Below are positions 1 to 7,584 of a stretch of 19,516 nucleotides of DNA, piece after piece. This DNA comes from CAJGBR01 sp045637425. GTDB lineage: Bacteria > Bacteroidota > Bacteroidia > Bacteroidales > Rikenellaceae. The stretch spans positions 1 through 19,516 of the forward strand of contig JAZTZL010000018.1 in assembly GCA_045637425.1 (NCBI GenBank), written 5' to 3'. The first letter of the stretch is position 1. Each line of letters starts with the position of its first letter. The notes below the pieces were generated by a model. The model was not told the origin of the DNA. It saw nothing but the letters and a program-made list of their open reading frames with translations, and ran no database searches. The position numbers were made by a program, and so were the translations under genes.

Positions 1-57
1 CTCGATTAATGAATAGGCCTCATCCTTACTCATACGTGATTTGCAATTCTCTACCAT
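1..57 (-). CDS. 5' end of an unidentified gene (cut by window edge)
   Basis: Only the first 19 codons are visible, reading leftward from an ATG at 57 (MVENCKSRMSKDEAYSLIE) with no stop before the edge. A second in-frame ATG at 33 (MSKDEAYSLIE) is an alternative start. A good Bacteroidota -7 box, TATCTTTG on the minus strand at 94-87, lies 29 bases upstream of the first ATG and argues that this is a real gene start. The peptide is too short to assign a family. It is transcribed away from the BspA remnant and queG. Confidence 0.55.
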   Translation of the reverse strand, partial: MVENCKSRMSKDEAYSLIE

Positions 58-86
58 AATAACACTTTTACATCTAAATTATATCG

Positions 87-94
87 CAAAGATA
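87..94 (-). promoter_or_regulatory. Bacteroidota -7 box for the left-edge gene
   Basis: The minus strand reads TATCTTTG, an exact match to the TAnnTTTG -7 consensus of the Bacteroidota primary sigma factor. It lies 29 bases before the ATG at 57. No clear TTTG -33 element is visible upstream. Confidence 0.55.
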
Positions 95-122
95 AAAAAC
101 TAAGAATTAAGATAAAAGATGT

Positions 123-199
123 ACTTCTGCGGATACTTACGACAAAGTGCAGACGGCTGGAAAGAGTACGCTAATATAATTGAGGGTTATAAATTTTAA
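123..199 (+). pseudogene. Decayed C-terminal end of a BspA-like LRR protein gene
   Basis: Two reading frames joined near 146 give SADTYDK followed by SADGWKEYANIIEGYKF and a TAA at 197-199. This matches the last residues of the intact BspA-like lipoprotein in this window (SVEAYKKANGWKDYANKIEGYNF), and the DNA is also alike (GGCTGGAAAGA, TACGCTAATA, GGTTATAA). Restoring one A to the AAA run at 144-146 would put both pieces in one frame, so a one-base deletion is the simplest explanation. Nothing recognisable remains upstream of about 123, so the rest of the gene is gone. A 26-codon open frame starts at an ATG at 119, but it reads the wrong frame over its first third and is probably not a gene. 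A terminator follows directly. Confidence 0.7.
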
Positions 200-220
200 G
201 GTACACGAAACATAAGAGAT

Positions 221-258
221 AGCCTATCTGACGCAGTGGTCGGATAGGTTATTTTTTT
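221..258 (+). terminator. Rho-independent terminator after the BspA remnant
   Basis: The stem AGCCTATCTGAC (221-232) pairs with GTCGGATAGGTT (239-250), 12 pairs including two G-T, around the loop GCAGTG, followed by ATTTTTTT. It sits 21 bases after the stop of the decayed BspA-like gene and upstream of the queG promoter, so it probably terminated the lost gene and now insulates queG. Confidence 0.75.
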
Positions 259-274
259 GAGTAGTGCTAATTCA

Positions 275-297
275 TTTCGCAAAATAATATATCTTTG
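275..297 (+). promoter_or_regulatory. queG promoter
   Basis: TATCTTTG at 290-297 matches the TAnnTTTG -7 consensus exactly and lies 23 bases before the queG ATG. TTTCG at 275-279 is a weak candidate for the -33 element, closer than the usual spacing. Confidence 0.55.
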
Positions 298-320
298 CGG
301 TAGCAAATTTTATTGACTGA

Positions 321-1217
321 ATGAATCTTAATGAACTGACTCATATATTTGCTGCTGAAGTAGGTTTCGATAAATGCGCAATCGCCGAGTGTAAAAAACT
401 CGACTCCCACGTACACAGACTCGAATCGTGGCTTGAACGTGGCTATGCCGCCGATATGGACTTCCTTAAACGTAACTGCGAAAAGCGTTATGATCCATCT
501 CTGCTTGTCGAAAATGGTCGCACTATAATTGTGTGTCTTGTGTCGTATAATGCACCGAAAACAGACTCGAATGTAGCTCGCTACGCTCGCTTTCCCGACT
601 ATCACTACACAGTGCGCAATATGCTCGTACAGCTTAAAAACAAACTACAGCAGCACGTCGAAATTAATTCTGCCAGGGCCTTTTGCGATTCCGCACCAGT
701 TATGGAACGTTCGTGGGCTGCCGAAACGGGGCTCGGTTGGATTGGCCGAAACGGTATGCTGGTTAACCAAGAACTCGGTTCGTTCACCATTATAGGATCG
801 CTGATTATCGACGCACAAATCGAACCAGATGCCGTAGCGATTCACCAAAACCGTTGTGGCAATTGCACACGATGTGTATCGGCTTGTCCGACGGGAGCAA
901 TACTGCCCGACAGAACTATAGACGCAAACCGCTGCTTAGCGTACCATACAATCGAAAACCGAAATGAAATCCCCAAAGAGATTGCTGCTAATTTGGGAGT
1001 GTCGTGTTTTGGCTGCGACATTTGTCAGGAGGTTTGTCCGTGGAATAGTAAGGCTAAAATGACAAAAAATCCTAATTTCCTGCCGCACGAGTATTTGTGT
1101 AATATCAATCCTGATGAACTCGCAGATCTGACCGACTCGGAATTCAAGGCGAAGTATCGTGACAGTTCTTTTCTACGCTCGGGTAGGGTAGGGCTGCTGA
1201 AGAATTTTAGGAAATAA
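321..1217 (+). CDS. queG: Epoxyqueuosine reductase QueG
   Basis: QueG reduces epoxyqueuosine to queuosine at the wobble position of GUN-anticodon tRNAs, the last step of queuosine synthesis, using cobalamin and two [4Fe-4S] clusters in the cytoplasm. The protein has 298 residues, shorter than the about 380 of E. coli because the C-terminal HEAT-like region is absent. The core is complete: FCDSAP with the likely general acid Asp123, the segment ERSWAAETGLGWIGRNG (129-145), and ferredoxin-type cysteines at 179, 182, 185 and 189 (CGNCTRCVSACPTGAI), then 229, 232, 235 and 239 (CFGCDICQEVCPWN). Cys205 also fits the family pattern. The ATG is 23 bases after a good -7 box. The gene stands alone and converges on the ompH gene, with a shared terminator between them. 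Confidence 0.95.
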   Translation: MNLNELTHIFAAEVGFDKCAIAECKKLDSHVHRLESWLERGYAADMDFLKRNCEKRYDPSLLVENGRTIIVCLVSYNAPKTDSNVARYARFPDYHYTVRNMLVQLKNKLQQHVEINSARAFCDSAPVMERSWAAETGLGWIGRNGMLVNQELGSFTIIGSLIIDAQIEPDAVAIHQNRCGNCTRCVSACPTGAILPDRTIDANRCLAYHTIENRNEIPKEIAANLGVSCFGCDICQEVCPWNSKAKMTKNPNFLPHEYLCNINPDELADLTDSEFKAKYRDSSFLRSGRVGLLKNFRK

Positions 1218-1218
1218 A

Positions 1219-1254
1219 AAAAAGTCTGACCAAGAACACCTGGCCAGACTTTTT
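1219..1254. terminator. Bidirectional terminator between queG and ompH
   Basis: AAAAAGTCTG (1219-1228) pairs perfectly with CAGACTTTTT (1245-1254); inside it CCA pairs with TGG after one A/C mismatch. The A run on one side and T run on the other make it work in both directions. It starts two bases after the queG stop and lies 22 bases beyond the ompH stop at 1276. Confidence 0.85.
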
Positions 1255-1275
1255 ATTTGAGTACTCTCCTTAAAA

Positions 1276-1827
1276 CTATTTTACTGCAGTAGCCGGTTTG
1301 CTTTTCAAGTTGAGTTCAGCTTTCACCAACGGCAACATATCCACAACGACTGCAGCATCGTGATAGATAATCTGGTTTGCTGCAGATGACATATCGAATA
1401 CCATAGTGATGTTATTAGCCTTAGCTACCTTTTGTATAGCCTGTTTAGCCTTTTCGATAATTGGAGCCATCAGCGTAGCATATTGTTGTTGTAAGTCTCT
1501 TTGAGCAATACCTTGGAACTCCTCAAGACGAGCGCGAATTTGTTGCAAATCTTTCTCTTTTGTTTCGCGAACTGCAGGAGTCATAGTTTCCACGCTCTTA
1601 GTATAGGCTTCAAATTTTCTATTGAATTCAACCTGCATTTCTTCGAATTGTTTGCCCAATTCAGCTTCATAAGCTTCTATTTTGGCCTTCACAGAATCAA
1701 CTTCCGGCATTAATGCCATCAATTCAGAAGATTGAATGAAACCGAATTTCGGTGTTTGTGCAAATGTGAAATTGCTGAACAGCAGTACCGCTGCTGCAAC
1801 GAGTGTAGTTCTAAATAAACCTTTCAT
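1276..1827 (-). CDS. OmpH/Skp-family periplasmic chaperone (downstream copy)
   Basis: The 183-residue protein has an N-terminal signal peptide (residues 1-23, cleavage likely after FTFA before Gln) and a long charged helical stretch of about residues 45-130, rich in Glu, Gln and Lys. This is the coiled-coil arm layout of Skp/OmpH. In this family the trimer holds unfolded outer-membrane proteins in the periplasm on the way to the Bam complex. The C-terminal part (NNITMVFDMSSAANQIIYHD) is the usual end of the small beta-barrel body. It starts 13 bases after the stop of a second ompH gene and ends the bamA transcription unit at the bidirectional terminator. The two copies are clearly diverged. 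Confidence 0.88.
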   Translation of the reverse strand: MKGLFRTTLVAAAVLLFSNFTFAQTPKFGFIQSSELMALMPEVDSVKAKIEAYEAELGKQFEEMQVEFNRKFEAYTKSVETMTPAVRETKEKDLQQIRARLEEFQGIAQRDLQQQYATLMAPIIEKAKQAIQKVAKANNITMVFDMSSAANQIIYHDAAVVVDMLPLVKAELNLKSKPATAVK

Positions 1828-1840
1828 ACGTTATTAATGA

Positions 1841-2398
1841 TTAAAAATTTGTTCTTACTATTCCTAACTGTTTGAGCACCTCTTCAGTTATATCGACTTT
1901 GGGCGAGTAGTAAACTATTGTCGGATTGTTCGACACATCTACTATTGCGTCAAATTGACGGCTTTCTGCGATTCGTTTGATAGCCTCAAAGACTTTGTCT
2001 TGAATTGGCTTAATCAACTCGATTCGTTTTTTCATCAGTTCGCCTTCCGATCCGAATATTTTTTCCTGACGTTCCTTGAGCGCACGTTCTCGAGAGATGA
2101 TTTCGTTCTCATAGTGAGTGCGTTCAGAAGATGAGAGCGATTGTCTGATGCGCTGGTAGTTGTTGTATAGCGACTCAATTTGCTCATACTCTGCATCAAG
2201 TTGAGCCTGAGCCTCTTCAGCTAACTTTTCTACCTGAGTTATTGCATTTTTATATGCCTGAATGTTTTTGAATATAGTCTCTGTCTTGACATAGCCTGTC
2301 TTTTGTGCGAAAAGATTTGAGCCACTCAAAATCATAGCCGCAACTACAAATAGAAGTTTCATTGCGACACCCGCAAAAAAAATCTTTTTCATATTCAT
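1841..2398 (-). CDS. OmpH/Skp-family periplasmic chaperone (upstream copy)
   Basis: This is the second Skp/OmpH-like chaperone, 185 residues from the ATG at 2398. The open frame extends to a GTG at 2404, but the ATG codons at 2398 (MNMKKIFF) and 2392 are more likely. A third choice, the ATG at 2362, would give an ideal signal peptide (MKLLFVVAAMILSGSNLFA, then Gln). The mature part holds a long helical arm of about residues 55-120 with many Glu, Gln and Arg, then QFDAIVDVSNNPTIVYYSPKVDIT, typical of the family. It lies 22 bases downstream of bamA and 13 bases upstream of the other ompH, so the three are almost certainly co-transcribed. Chaperone delivery of unfolded porins to BamA is the expected role. 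Confidence 0.88.
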   Translation of the reverse strand: MNMKKIFFAGVAMKLLFVVAAMILSGSNLFAQKTGYVKTETIFKNIQAYKNAITQVEKLAEEAQAQLDAEYEQIESLYNNYQRIRQSLSSSERTHYENEIISRERALKERQEKIFGSEGELMKKRIELIKPIQDKVFEAIKRIAESRQFDAIVDVSNNPTIVYYSPKVDITEEVLKQLGIVRTNF

Positions 2399-2420
2399 AC
2401 ACACTAATTTAAGTTATTGT

Positions 2421-4949
2421 TTAGAATGTCTGTCCAATCATAAAGTGCAGTTGGCTTCCACCCTTCTTGCCAGTTCCAGGTGCAACGTCAAAGCCGTAAC
2501 CCCAGTCCAGACCGAGCATACCTACAACGCTGAGGAACAATCTGACACCGACTCCGGCAGAACGTTTCACTTCAAATGGGTTCATCTTCTTGATGGTTTG
2601 GAATGCGTTACCACCTTCTGCGAAAACCAGCGCGAAGATTTGAGATGCAGGTTGCAATACAATCGGGTATCTCAATTCGAGAGTATACTTATTATATGCA
2701 CGTGCGTAGTCACCATTCGAAGATACTGGTGTTATTGAACTATCATCATAACCTCTCAGACCGATGATTTCGACACCATATACGTTGTAACCTGACATAC
2801 CGTCACCACCGACGTCGAATCCTTCGAACGGAGATTGTTTGTGATAGTTATATGCGCCGAGCAGACCGAACTGTGCACTTGCTTTGAGTACGAGTTTGTT
2901 TGCAGCCAGTGGGTAGTACCAATCATATTTGAATTTCCACTTGTGGTACTCAATCAGTTTGTATCGTTTGTTATCGCTCAACGCGCGACCACCGTAATCC
3001 TTACCGTCGAAGAGCGAGTATGGCGGAGTGAGCGTAGCACTCAACGAGAATTCAGAACCTGATCTTGGGAAGTACGGGTTGTCAATTGTATTTCTCGAGA
3101 TGGTACCTCTGAACGAAATTGTGTGAGATGAACCATTTGAGATGATGAAGTAATCCCAATTTTTCAGGTTGTATGATTGATAAGAGATTTCGCCATATAC
3201 TTGGAAGTAAGGGTCAGGCCAAGACAATCGTTTACCGATACCTGCACTAAAACCGATTGTGCGGAAGTGTTTTTCGCTATCCTTCCACATATAGTTTGCA
3301 TTAGTCTCTTCTGTGTAGTGGACTGATGTTGAGAAGGTATTCGGTTTTTTACCACCCAACCACGGTTCAGTGAAACTCAGAGCAATAGATTTGTAGTACG
3401 ACCCGTTTGTTTGAGCCTGCAAACTCAATGACTGACCATTACCAGATGGGTAAGGTCTCCACGCCCCCTTCTTGAATAATTCTCCAATTGAGAGGTTGTT
3501 CAGTGTTACTCCAATTGAGCCTACGAACATACCGGCACCCCAACCGCCAGAGAGTTGGAATTGGTCACTTGCTTGTTCTTCGAGCGGGAATGTGATATCC
3601 ACGAGTCGGTCGCTACCTGTAACGGGACGAATGTCTGGATTGAATGCTTCGGGGTTAAAGTGCTTCGTAGCCATCAACTGACGATATGTAGCCATCAACA
3701 GCGAACGGTCATACAATTCACCAGGACGCACATATAATTCGCGACGGATAACGTGGTCATTCAGACGGTTGTTACCTGTAATGTTCACAGAGTTGATAGT
3801 AGCTTGATTACCCTCTATGATTTTGATTTCCAGGTCAATTGAGTCCTTTCCTACGATGGTTTCTTCGGGTTGAATTGTCGAGAACATATAACCATTGTTC
3901 TGATACATTGCAACTACGTTCGTACCGTCGATATCAGCCTCTTTACCAATACCCAGACGTTTGTTCATAGTCTTTCTGTCGTAGAGGTCACCGGGCAGAA
4001 TGCCGAGGACTGCGCTCAACGTGTATGTGTCGTAAGCGCTATTGCCAATCCACTTGATATCTCTGAAGTAGAATTTGTTACCCTCTTCCAATTCGAGTTT
4101 GATGCCCATACGTTTCTCGTTGATTTGGTAAATCGAGTCCTTGAGTATGATTGCATTTCTGAAACCCTTCGAGTTGTAGTAGTCGATGATATTCTCTTTG
4201 TCCTCTTCGTATTTATCAACTTTGAATTTCGAGCTTTTGAAGAAATTCCAATTCTTCGCTTTTGTGCCCTTCATTGCTTTGAGCAGCTTCTTGGTTGGCA
4301 CTTCGCTGTTACCTGTAATTTGGATTTCGCCGATTTTTACACGTTCACCTTTGTCTACAACGAACGTAACATCAATCATATTGAGTACTTCGTTTGTTTC
4401 TCCCTCTTTTACAGTTACTTGTGTATTGTGATAGCCCTTTTCTGCGAAGTGTTTTTTGATGATATTGATTGCTCGGTTTATTGTGAATTCGGACATTTCG
4501 CTACCACGTTTCAGGTCGAGCTTGTCCATCAAATCACTTTTCTGGCCCTTGCCTACGCCCTCCAGTAGCCATTGGTTTACCAGAGGTCTGGGCTGAACCA
4601 CGATTTCGATATTGACATTTTCACTGTCGATGAATTGCATTAACACCTTGATATCCGAAAAATATCTCTCGTCCCAAAGGCGTTTCACTGCATCTGCAAG
4701 GTGTGTACTACCCGGCAGATAGAGCGTATCACCACGCATCAAACCACTATTCGAAATCATCAGGTTTTCGTTGATATTCTTTGATAACCCGCTGATCTTG
4801 ATGTCATTGATGATATACATTCTTTGATATGAGTAGTCTAATTTCTTAGTAACCTCAATTGAGTCAGGTTGTTGAGCTGTCGCATAATTGACCATCAACA
4901 AGGCAGCGAATGCTGCAATTATTTTTCCTCCAAACGATAATACTTTCAT
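2421..4949 (-). CDS. bamA: BamA, outer-membrane protein assembly factor
   Basis: BamA is the Omp85-family core of the machine that folds and inserts beta-barrel proteins into the outer membrane. The protein has 842 residues from the ATG at 4949. The frame could extend to a TTG at 4958, but MKVLSFGGKIIAAFAALL is a good signal peptide start ending near NYATA-QQ. Residues of about 45-440 carry the POTRA repeats (for example VKIGEIQITGNSEVPTKKL and ATINSVNITGNNRL), and the rest is the 16-strand barrel. The Omp85 loop-6 motif appears as GLRGYDD, equivalent to VRGF/Y. The chain ends in HFMIGQTF, a C-terminal beta-signal with terminal Phe. uppS lies 41 bases upstream and two ompH genes follow, the usual Bacteroidota envelope cluster. 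Confidence 0.96.
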   Translation of the reverse strand: MKVLSFGGKIIAAFAALLMVNYATAQQPDSIEVTKKLDYSYQRMYIINDIKISGLSKNINENLMISNSGLMRGDTLYLPGSTHLADAVKRLWDERYFSDIKVLMQFIDSENVNIEIVVQPRPLVNQWLLEGVGKGQKSDLMDKLDLKRGSEMSEFTINRAINIIKKHFAEKGYHNTQVTVKEGETNEVLNMIDVTFVVDKGERVKIGEIQITGNSEVPTKKLLKAMKGTKAKNWNFFKSSKFKVDKYEEDKENIIDYYNSKGFRNAIILKDSIYQINEKRMGIKLELEEGNKFYFRDIKWIGNSAYDTYTLSAVLGILPGDLYDRKTMNKRLGIGKEADIDGTNVVAMYQNNGYMFSTIQPEETIVGKDSIDLEIKIIEGNQATINSVNITGNNRLNDHVIRRELYVRPGELYDRSLLMATYRQLMATKHFNPEAFNPDIRPVTGSDRLVDITFPLEEQASDQFQLSGGWGAGMFVGSIGVTLNNLSIGELFKKGAWRPYPSGNGQSLSLQAQTNGSYYKSIALSFTEPWLGGKKPNTFSTSVHYTEETNANYMWKDSEKHFRTIGFSAGIGKRLSWPDPYFQVYGEISYQSYNLKNWDYFIISNGSSHTISFRGTISRNTIDNPYFPRSGSEFSLSATLTPPYSLFDGKDYGGRALSDNKRYKLIEYHKWKFKYDWYYPLAANKLVLKASAQFGLLGAYNYHKQSPFEGFDVGGDGMSGYNVYGVEIIGLRGYDDSSITPVSSNGDYARAYNKYTLELRYPIVLQPASQIFALVFAEGGNAFQTIKKMNPFEVKRSAGVGVRLFLSVVGMLGLDWGYGFDVAPGTGKKGGSQLHFMIGQTF

Positions 4950-4990
4950 CGTATTCAAATATCTAATTCACAAATTGTTACTACGTTAAT

Positions 4991-5749
4991 TTACACCAAT
5001 CCGAACCTTCTTTTTCGTTGTCCGTAACTTGTCATTGCCTCCTGCCACTGAGCGCTATCGAAATCGGGCCACAACACTTGCGTGAAGTAGAACTCGGAAT
5101 AGGCAGCTTGCCACAACAAAAAATTACTCAATCGACACTCTCCGCTAGTCCTTATAATAAGGTCCGGTGCTGGAATTTGTCGAGTATATAGTTTTTGTTC
5201 AAATTGTTGTTCATCAATATCTTCTACATTGATTGTACCCTCTGCTACATCTGCTGCCAACATTCGGGCTACATCAATGAGTTCCTGTCTTGCACTGTAA
5301 TTGAATGCTACAATCAGCGTCAGTTTGTCATTTGCTGCGGTGAGTTTTTCGCAACTATCCATACTTTTGCGAATCTCCTCATTCAGACCGTTACGCTGAC
5401 CGATAAACATCAATCTCACGCCCTGTTTGTTCAGTTCTGCACTTTCTTGTTCAAGGCATTTGCAGAAGAGGTTCATCAAACCATCTACCTCTTTTTCGGG
5501 GCGTCCCCAATTTTCAGTCGAGAACGCATACACCGTGAGGTATTCCACGCCACTGATTCGCGCCTCTTTTATTGTATTTCTCAAACTTTCGACACCTGCA
5601 ACGTGACCTTGCATTCGCTCCAAACCACGCTTTTGAGCCCAACGACCATTGCCGTCCATAATAACAGCAACGTGTCGGGGAATGCTCTTCTGAACACTCT
5701 CTGACACACATTTCTCCATATCGTTTCTCAATTCGGCGTCCTCACTCAT
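4991..5749 (-). CDS. uppS: Isoprenyl transferase (undecaprenyl diphosphate synthase)
   Basis: UppS adds isopentenyl diphosphate units to farnesyl diphosphate to build the C55 lipid carrier for peptidoglycan and surface glycans. From the ATG at 5749 the protein has 252 residues, the normal family length. HVAVIMDGNGRW (26-37, catalytic Asp32), YAFSTENWGRP (74-84) and RTSGECRLSNFLLWQ (200-214) are the diagnostic motifs. The open frame extends 44 codons further to 5881, but that stretch is not UppS-like and holds a -7 box at 5806-5799, so it is more likely promoter and leader. A second ATG at 5719 (242 residues) is also possible. The gene is 41 bases upstream of bamA and is probably co-transcribed with it. 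Confidence 0.94.
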   Translation of the reverse strand: MSEDAELRNDMEKCVSESVQKSIPRHVAVIMDGNGRWAQKRGLERMQGHVAGVESLRNTIKEARISGVEYLTVYAFSTENWGRPEKEVDGLMNLFCKCLEQESAELNKQGVRLMFIGQRNGLNEEIRKSMDSCEKLTAANDKLTLIVAFNYSARQELIDVARMLAADVAEGTINVEDIDEQQFEQKLYTRQIPAPDLIIRTSGECRLSNFLLWQAAYSEFYFTQVLWPDFDSAQWQEAMTSYGQRKRRFGLV

Positions 5750-5798
5750 TTCCAAATTCGAGTCTAAAAATTCAATTTTGTGAAAACACAACAATTTG

Positions 5799-5806
5799 CA
5801 AATGTA
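5799..5806 (-). promoter_or_regulatory. -7 box for uppS-bamA-ompH
   Basis: The minus strand reads TACATTTG, an exact TAnnTTTG match, 49 bases before the uppS ATG chosen here, within the 134-base gap between nadK and uppS. No convincing -33 element is seen at the usual spacing. If real, it lets uppS, bamA and the two ompH genes be expressed independently of nadK. Confidence 0.4.
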
Positions 5807-5883
5807 GTGTTTTTTAATCAAAAAATAGCCATTTATGCGTGATTTTTTTAAGACCAATCGAAATAATTGTTCTCTGAACAATG

Positions 5884-6768
5884 TTACGAGTGGTTATCTC
5901 GCTTATCCACGCCCCACATCATTTTATTTCTTAACGTGCGGTAGAATGAATTATTTTGTAGCAGAATTAAAATAATAGATTTTTCTGCTTTTGAGATGTG
6001 AAATTCGCAACCGTTCGGCACGGTATAACTGCGGTTATCGAGCGTGAGAAAGTGATGTTGATTCCGAGATTGGGGTCTAATGCGCAATTTGACGTTGTTG
6101 GGGATAATCAGCGGGCGCATTGTGAGCGTGTGAGGAGCAATAGGTGCTATGACCAAACACTCTGCATTAGGCGAAACGATTGGTCCGCCGACACTCAATG
6201 AGTAGGCCGTCGAACCTGTCGGGGTTGCAAACAGTACTCCGTCGCTACGATATGAAGTAACAAATTCGTCATCTATCGCCACTTCGACGTCAATCATATT
6301 TACTTCGCCTTTTTGGATTCCGATTTCGTTCAGTGCGTACGGGTAATCAACCAAATGTTCCATTCCCGATAATTTTAGTAGTGAACGTCTTTCGAGTGTA
6401 TAATTTTTATTTTTCAAGTCAATCAGTGCCCCTTCTAATCCCGATTTTGTCACGTTAGCCAAAAAACCGAGTCTGCCTGAATTTACTCCGAGAATAGGAA
6501 TTTGTCGGTCGGCGATTGTCATTACGCAATCGAGAAAAGTTCCGTCGCCACCATAACTAATTACATAGTCTACGCCTGTTGGAAAATCTTCTACCGAGTT
6601 GTATATCATTTGTTTGTCGAACTCAAACGTAGTCAATGACATAATCTGAGAAGCGAACTCCGAATTGATGAAATATGACTCTGTGTAGCGGTTTAACAAC
6701 TCGACTAATGACAGCAATTCATCTTGACTGTGCGATATTCTGGCTGAACCAAAGATGGCAATTCTCAT
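5884..6768 (-). CDS. nadK: NAD kinase
   Basis: NadK phosphorylates NAD to NADP in the cytoplasm and is the only route to NADP in most bacteria. The protein has 294 residues, typical for the family. YGGDGTFLD (72-80) contains the GGDGT motif with catalytic Asp75. NSGRLGFLAN (96-105), the ALNEIGI segment (145-151, Asn-Glu pair) and ATPTGSTAYSLSVGGPIV (181-198) are the other conserved blocks. The ATG at 6768 is preceded by AAGGAG at six bases, an unusually good Shine-Dalgarno for this phylum. It is divergent from pdxJ across a 92-base gap and lies upstream of uppS in the same direction. Confidence 0.96.
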   Translation of the reverse strand: MRIAIFGSARISHSQDELLSLVELLNRYTESYFINSEFASQIMSLTTFEFDKQMIYNSVEDFPTGVDYVISYGGDGTFLDCVMTIADRQIPILGVNSGRLGFLANVTKSGLEGALIDLKNKNYTLERRSLLKLSGMEHLVDYPYALNEIGIQKGEVNMIDVEVAIDDEFVTSYRSDGVLFATPTGSTAYSLSVGGPIVSPNAECLVIAPIAPHTLTMRPLIIPNNVKLRIRPQSRNQHHFLTLDNRSYTVPNGCEFHISKAEKSIILILLQNNSFYRTLRNKMMWGVDKRDNHS

Positions 6769-6774
6769 AAAAAA

Positions 6775-6780
6775 CTCCTT
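6775..6780 (-). promoter_or_regulatory. Shine-Dalgarno site of nadK
   Basis: The minus strand reads AAGGAG six bases before the nadK ATG. Most other starts in this window have only A-rich leaders, so this site stands out and fixes the nadK start. Confidence 0.6.
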
Positions 6781-6819
6781 TTTTTCGGTACAATAATACT
6801 AAATTTCTGGGAAATTGAC

Positions 6820-6827
6820 TAACTTTG
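6820..6827 (+). promoter_or_regulatory. -7 box for pdxJ-cca
   Basis: TAACTTTG matches TAnnTTTG exactly and lies 33 bases before the pdxJ ATG in the divergent nadK/pdxJ gap. On the opposite strand, TATTATTG (6798-6791) is a seven-of-eight match that could serve nadK, but it is much weaker evidence. Confidence 0.5.
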
Positions 6828-6860
6828 GACTCTAAAATTTTTAAGACTGTTTGAAAAATT

Positions 6861-7574
6861 ATGACAAAACTCAGTGTTAATATAAATAAGATTGCCACTT
6901 TGCGCAATGCTCGAGGAGGTGATATGCCGAATGTGGTTGATGCTGCGGTTAATTGTGAAAGATTTGGTGCTCAAGGTATTACCGTTCACCCACGTCCAGA
7001 TGGCAGACATATCAGATATTCTGATGTGAGAGATTTGAAAAAGATTGTGACTACGGAATTCAACATCGAGGGATATCCGTCGCAGGAGTTTATTGATTTG
7101 GTTTGTGAAGTTCGTCCTACACAGGTAACACTTGTTCCAGACCCACCCGAAGCGCTGACTTCAAATAACGGCTGGGATACGATAAAATATGCGGATTTCC
7201 TCAAAGAGGTAGTTGCGAAGTTCAAGGCGTGTGGCATTCGCGTGTCAATTTTCGTGAATCCCGACCCAGAGATGGTTGCACACGCTGTTGATTGCGGTAC
7301 CGATCGTGTTGAACTATATACCGAATCGTATGCAAGAGGTTATGATGTAGACCGCGAAGCTGCGATTGCACCGTATGTTGCAGCTGCCGAGGAGGCTCGT
7401 CGACAAGGTTTGGGGCTCAACGCAGGACACGACCTCAATCTTGATAATCTGCAATACTTCGCTCAAACTATTCCTTGGCTGGACGAGGTGTCGATTGGTC
7501 ACGCACTGATTTGTGATGCTCTGTATCTCGGTATGGAGAATACCGTAAGAATGTATTTGAACAGATTGAAATAA
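6861..7574 (+). CDS. pdxJ: Pyridoxine 5'-phosphate synthase PdxJ
   Basis: PdxJ condenses 1-deoxyxylulose 5-phosphate with 3-amino-2-oxopropyl phosphate to form pyridoxine 5'-phosphate, the ring-closing step of DXP-dependent vitamin B6 synthesis. The 237 residues match the family length of about 240. LSVNINKIATLRNARGG (4-20) is the N-terminal signature, followed by GITVHPRPDGRHI (39-51, with a conserved His), an NIEGYPS segment and the AGHDLNLDNL segment near the C-terminus. A TIM-barrel fold is expected. It starts 33 bases after a -7 box and its stop is 10 bases before the tRNA nucleotidyltransferase gene, so the two form an operon. The B6 product is the cofactor of the aminotransferase encoded further right. 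Confidence 0.96.
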   Translation: MTKLSVNINKIATLRNARGGDMPNVVDAAVNCERFGAQGITVHPRPDGRHIRYSDVRDLKKIVTTEFNIEGYPSQEFIDLVCEVRPTQVTLVPDPPEALTSNNGWDTIKYADFLKEVVAKFKACGIRVSIFVNPDPEMVAHAVDCGTDRVELYTESYARGYDVDREAAIAPYVAAAEEARRQGLGLNAGHDLNLDNLQYFAQTIPWLDEVSIGHALICDALYLGMENTVRMYLNRLK

Positions 7575-7584
7575 GTTTTATTAT

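Noticed and set aside
119..199. A 26-codon open frame starting at ATG 119 as a small gene
   Set aside because: Only its last two thirds match BspA C-termini, and the rest is the parent gene in a shifted frame, so it is better explained as a decayed gene end.
3870..4568. A 232-codon open frame on the plus strand inside bamA
   Set aside because: It lies fully antisense to the POTRA coding region, its product is rich in Cys, Phe and Val with no recognisable motif, and it has no promoter box. It is a shadow of a real gene.
4950..4958. A TTG start for bamA three codons upstream
   Set aside because: The ATG at 4949 begins a good signal peptide and a TTG start offers no improvement; the same reasoning applies to the TTG at 14488 for the LRR lipoprotein and the GTG at 2404 for ompH.
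5195..5704. A 169-codon plus-strand frame inside uppS
   Set aside because: It is antisense to the conserved UppS motifs and its product has no domain-like features.
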